38,984 nucleotides of DNA from Sedimentisphaerales bacterium (GTDB taxonomy: Bacteria > Planctomycetota > Phycisphaerae > Sedimentisphaerales > Anaerobacaceae), in assembly GCA_016933985.1 (NCBI GenBank), contig JAFGTU010000087.1:1-38984 (forward strand). Reading direction: 5' to 3'. The notes under the pieces are model-generated. The model was given only the letters and a program-made list of their open reading frames with translations, had not been told where the DNA came from and did no database searches. Position 1 is the stretch's first letter. Each line of letters begins with the position of its first letter. A program made the translations under genes and the position numbers. Shown here in pieces: positions 36,013 through 38,984 of this stretch.

Positions 36013-36799
36013 TAAGAAAAAATCAGGACTGCACAAAGAGATATCGTCGATTTTCGATGGCGTTCCGGTGCCGAGCGACCGCACCGCGGCCAAACCGCAC
36101 ACCGGTCCCGAACAGGGCCAGACCGGCTTCGATAGCCCCAGGCCACCGGTCAGGCCGCCGCAGAATCCCCAGATACCAGGCTCCTATCAGCAATTAAGAC
36201 CCGGGGCGCCTGCGCAGCCGAGGACAACAGAGGCTGCCGGGTCCGCGGGGCCGTTGCAGCAGGTTGTCAAGAAGCTCTTCGCCACAACGCCCGGTGTGAG
36301 CCCCGGCAGGCAGAAGGCCGCCGTGCTGCTGGTGCCGGTATTGTTCCTCGTCCTCGTTTTTCTGCTTTCAAGGGCATTCGATATATCTCTCTTCAAAGCC
36401 AAGAAAACTGTGCCGCCTAAGCCGGCTGTCCCTGCCGTGACGGTTTCAACAGCCGAGATTGCCTGGCAGAAGCCAGATCCTTACCCAGTCGGACTTCGAG
36501 ACCCCATGAAGCTTACCGACGAAATGGCCGCACGGATAAACGCCGAGGCCCAAGCGAAAATCGATGCCGCGAAACAGATCCAGGCAAATATAGACACCAC
36601 AGAATTACAAGCAAACGGTGCAGGCGAATTGTCCGTAAAAGGAATTCTTTTCAGCGACGACAACCCCTCTGCCGTGATCGGAACGCGAATAGCGCACGTC
36701 GGCGACATTATAGCCGGCGCGACAATAACGAAAATTAACAAGAAGGACGTCGAATTTGAAAAGGACGGTCAAACCTGGACGCAGACCATCGAACCCTAA
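35996..36799 (+). CDS. PilP/GspC-like protein (Pro-rich cytoplasmic N-terminus, one TM, periplasmic HR-like domain)
   Basis: TM AVLLVPVLFLVLVFLLS; ELSVKGILFSDDNPSAVIGTRIAHVGDIIAGATITKINKKDVEFEKDGQTW. Confidence 0.75.
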   Translation: MADKNSKKKSGLHKEISSIFDGVPVPSDRTAAKPHTGPEQGQTGFDSPRPPVRPPQNPQIPGSYQQLRPGAPAQPRTTEAAGSAGPLQQVVKKLFATTPGVSPGRQKAAVLLVPVLFLVLVFLLSRAFDISLFKAKKTVPPKPAVPAVTVSTAEIAWQKPDPYPVGLRDPMKLTDEMAARINAEAQAKIDAAKQIQANIDTTELQANGAGELSVKGILFSDDNPSAVIGTRIAHVGDIIAGATITKINKKDVEFEKDGQTWTQTIEP

Positions 36800-36800
36800 A

Positions 36801-36930
36801 GGTCCGACTTAAACGAGCCGGGAGCGAAAGCTTGCCCCTTAGGAGGCTGGCCCCTTATGGGGCGACCGGGTAGTACAAAATATGAAAGAAAACGGGTGTC
36901 GGCCTCCTCATAGGGGGGAAGGCCCCCCAA
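36801..36930 (+). ncRNA. Candidate structured leader/intercistronic RNA upstream of secretin
   Basis: 11-bp helix 36841-36851 / 36898-36908; CCCC-TTAT-GGGG hairpin; GGG-AGC-GAAA-GCT-tg-CCC hairpin; GGGGGG-AAGG-CCCCCC hairpin at 36913-36928. Confidence 0.5.
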
Positions 36931-36979
36931 CGCCATGTGCTGTAGGTTAAACGTTATAAGTTAGAAGGAAGGAAACATT

Positions 36980-38677
36980 ATGAATAGCATAACATCCAAA
37001 TCCGTGACGCGAATGTCTCTCATTCTCTGTGCGATTTTTTGCCTGTGCGGCAATACGGCATTGGCCGCTGGCGCCGGCGATGCCCCGGCGGACAACGCCG
37101 CGCCTGAAGTCTCCATCGCAGTCTCCGGTGCGCCAAGTCCGCTCGCGAACCGCCTGAAAAAGACCATCAGCATAGAGTTCAGAAAAACCGCCATCGAGGA
37201 CGTTCTGAGAATAGTCGCCGACCAGGCCGACGTCGATATCGTCAAAAGCCCAAAGGTCGAAGGAGATGTAACCGTCACGCTAACCGACGTCCCCCTCGAA
37301 GAGGCCCTCAACAACATCCTCTCCGTACATGGATTCACCTACGTCATCAGCGAGAATATGATAAGAGTGATAACCAATGAGGAGCAGGTCGAGAAGCCGG
37401 AAGTGCTGTTCACCGAGACTTTTGAGATAGTCTATGCCGACTTCGATGAAGTGGTGAAGGCCCTGGAGAAATTCAAGTCCGCCAAGGGTTCCGTATCCGC
37501 TATCAAGGGAACACGCCACGTAATCGTCACCGATACCGAGACCAAGGTTAGAGATATCAAGGCATTTATCGAGAAAATCGACGTAATGACAAAGCAGGTC
37601 CTCGTCGAAGTGAGGATCTACGACATAACCAGCGAGGAGACCTTCGACCTCGGAGTCAACTGGCACGCAGGACGTAATACCCCCATCACAACAATTGAAG
37701 AGACAGACACCCTTACAAATACCACTGAGGTTATCGATGTTGGTGATACTGGCCCGACTTCCACTACGACGAATACACGAACCCAGACTTACAACAACCT
37801 TGTTGACCCGCTAAACCCAACTGCAGACGCTACAACCAATACGATCGCAACAACCTCCGGAACCGCAGGAACCACGAGCGACAAGACAACGCTTAAATCG
37901 GAGGACAAAACAATCAAAACGACGGCCGGGACGTGGCTGAGCGACACATACGCCAAGAGCAAGCCGTTTCTCGGGGGCCAATTCGATAAGACCGACGGTG
38001 GGACCCTGACCTTTGGGATTCTCAATGATTCCGTTGATTTACAGCTCTCATTAAGTATGCTGCATAAGCAAATAGGCGCGAAGCTCCTTGCAAATCCCCG
38101 GATTCTCGTACTCGACAATGAGACGGCGAAAATTGACATTGTCTCCGAAATTCCCTATCAGAAGCTTAATCAGGGCGGAGGCAACCAGCAGAGCTTCGGA
38201 ACAACCGAATTCAAGGATGTTGGTGTTTTGCTTGAGGTTACTCCATATATTGCTGAACGCGATAAGATGATTAGGCTAAAATTAAAGCCGTCATTCAGCG
38301 TACAGACCGACAGCGTCCTCGTCGGGGACCCCTCTGCCGGCGTACTATATCCCCAGCCCGTCATCGATAAGCGCGAGGCCGAGACAGTCTTGCTGATTAA
38401 GGACGGCGTAACAGTCGTCATGGGCGGCCTGCGAAAAAGCGAAGTCACCCTGGATATTCGTAAAGTCCCCCTCCTCGGCGACCTGCCCCTGCTAAAACAG
38501 TTGTTCAGGTCTGAATCCGAGTCAACCACCACCAGCGAGATCATCGTCTTCATAACCCCCCACATCATCGAAGTGCCGGTTATGACCAATCAAGAGATGG
38601 ATGTCTATGAAGTAACGAAGTTCAATACCCCCGAGCCTGTTTACACCAGAGCAGAGAAGAAGAGCAAGAAGAAATAA
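36980..38677 (+). CDS. Secretin (GspD/PilQ family)
   Basis: ISIEFRKTAIEDVLRIVADQADVDIVKSPKVEGDVTVTLTDVPLEEALNNIL; VEVRIYDI; LLANPRILVLDNETAKIDI; GVTVVMGGLRKSEV; SETTTSEIIVFITPHI-type C-terminus. Confidence 0.95.
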   Translation: MNSITSKSVTRMSLILCAIFCLCGNTALAAGAGDAPADNAAPEVSIAVSGAPSPLANRLKKTISIEFRKTAIEDVLRIVADQADVDIVKSPKVEGDVTVTLTDVPLEEALNNILSVHGFTYVISENMIRVITNEEQVEKPEVLFTETFEIVYADFDEVVKALEKFKSAKGSVSAIKGTRHVIVTDTETKVRDIKAFIEKIDVMTKQVLVEVRIYDITSEETFDLGVNWHAGRNTPITTIEETDTLTNTTEVIDVGDTGPTSTTTNTRTQTYNNLVDPLNPTADATTNTIATTSGTAGTTSDKTTLKSEDKTIKTTAGTWLSDTYAKSKPFLGGQFDKTDGGTLTFGILNDSVDLQLSLSMLHKQIGAKLLANPRILVLDNETAKIDIVSEIPYQKLNQGGGNQQSFGTTEFKDVGVLLEVTPYIAERDKMIRLKLKPSFSVQTDSVLVGDPSAGVLYPQPVIDKREAETVLLIKDGVTVVMGGLRKSEVTLDIRKVPLLGDLPLLKQLFRSESESTTTSEIIVFITPHIIEVPVMTNQEMDVYEVTKFNTPEPVYTRAEKKSKKK

Positions 38678-38771
38678 GCCATTCGTCGATTATCCACGGC
38701 AGGCGGCGCGGCGTTCCGCAGCCGCTCGATAGTAGCACCACGTTTCATAAGTCTCGCTACTATAGCGTAAT

Positions 38772-38925
38772 GAGATTGCTTCGTCGGCCCTAAGGGCCTC
38801 CTCGCAATGACAATTTAAGACCTCGAAGTGTCATTGCGAGGCCCCGTGCTCATCTGCCCTCCGTCCTCCGCCTTCTGCCCTCCGTCGTCCGTCCTCCGTC
38901 GCCTGTCTTCTGTCTCCTGTATCCT
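38772..38925. repeat. Dispersed repeat block with 12-bp inverted repeat and (C/T)CCGTC-rich tract
   Basis: GAGATTGCTTCGTCGGCCCTAAGGGCCTCCTCGCAATGAC; CCTCGCAATGAC (38800-38811) / GTCATTGCGAGG (38830-38841); then CCCTCCGTCCTCCGCCTTCTGCCCTCCGTCGTCC... Confidence 0.65.
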
Positions 38926-38927
38926 GG

Positions 38928-38984
38928 CTACTTCAATTCGACGGACCAGTATGCGTGGTCGAGGAATTGCTTCCAGGAGCGGTA
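38928..38984 (-). CDS. C-terminal end of a protein running off the window (YRSWKQFLDHAYWSVELK*)
   Basis: Open frame on minus strand from window edge to TAG at 38928-38930. Confidence 0.5.
   Translation of the reverse strand, partial: YRSWKQFLDHAYWSVELK

Noticed and set aside
36801-36930. c-di-GMP-I or c-di-GMP-II riboswitch assignment
   Set aside because: GAAA tetraloop and location are suggestive, but the conserved GEMM core (e.g. GACGCAAAGCC) is not present; left as unassigned structured RNA.

Overview
The window looks like a piece of a Planctomycetes/Phycisphaerae-type genome (inferred from gene content and intergenic repeat style; not proven). Main parts: (i) 2-1400: end of a TIM-barrel-like gene, a DgkA-family kinase, an orphan HicB-like gene and a gene remnant. 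(ii) 1650-2476: a small accessory locus with a possible pseudoknotted leader RNA, a two-TM small protein and an overlapping ribbon-helix-helix protein. (iii) 3178-8222 (-): a clan-A glycoside-hydrolase-like protein, a Tat-exported Gfo/Idh/MocA oxidoreductase and a ThuA+DUF1080 protein. (iv) 8528-12739 (-): hpf/raiA, a zinc-ribbon mini-protein missing from the ORF track, a receiver-like protein, a DnaJ-like Cys-rich protein, a Myb/SANT-like mini-protein and a sigma-54 activator, with a near-consensus sigma-54 promoter and two candidate tandem upstream activator sites. (v) 12750-17387 (-): MscS channel, TreT-like glycosyltransferase and an OtsA-OtsB fusion. (vi) a PQQ-propeller protein, two multi-TM proteins and tRNA-Leu(CAG). 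(vii) 21195-38677 (+): a long type IV pilus/type II secretion-like cluster: GspE, GspF, four pseudopilins, a GT39-like membrane glycosyltransferase, two PilX/DUF7305-like proteins, PilM/N/O, two tandem ParA/MinD-type ATPases, a PilP/GspC-like protein and a secretin. The most unusual signals are the twin ParA genes inside the pilus operon, the recurrent duplication of operon components, an 80-bp direct repeat bracketing the glycosyltransferase, a structured region just upstream of the secretin, and the sigma-54/UAS architecture. No database search or folding software was used; all families are recognised by eye from motifs.
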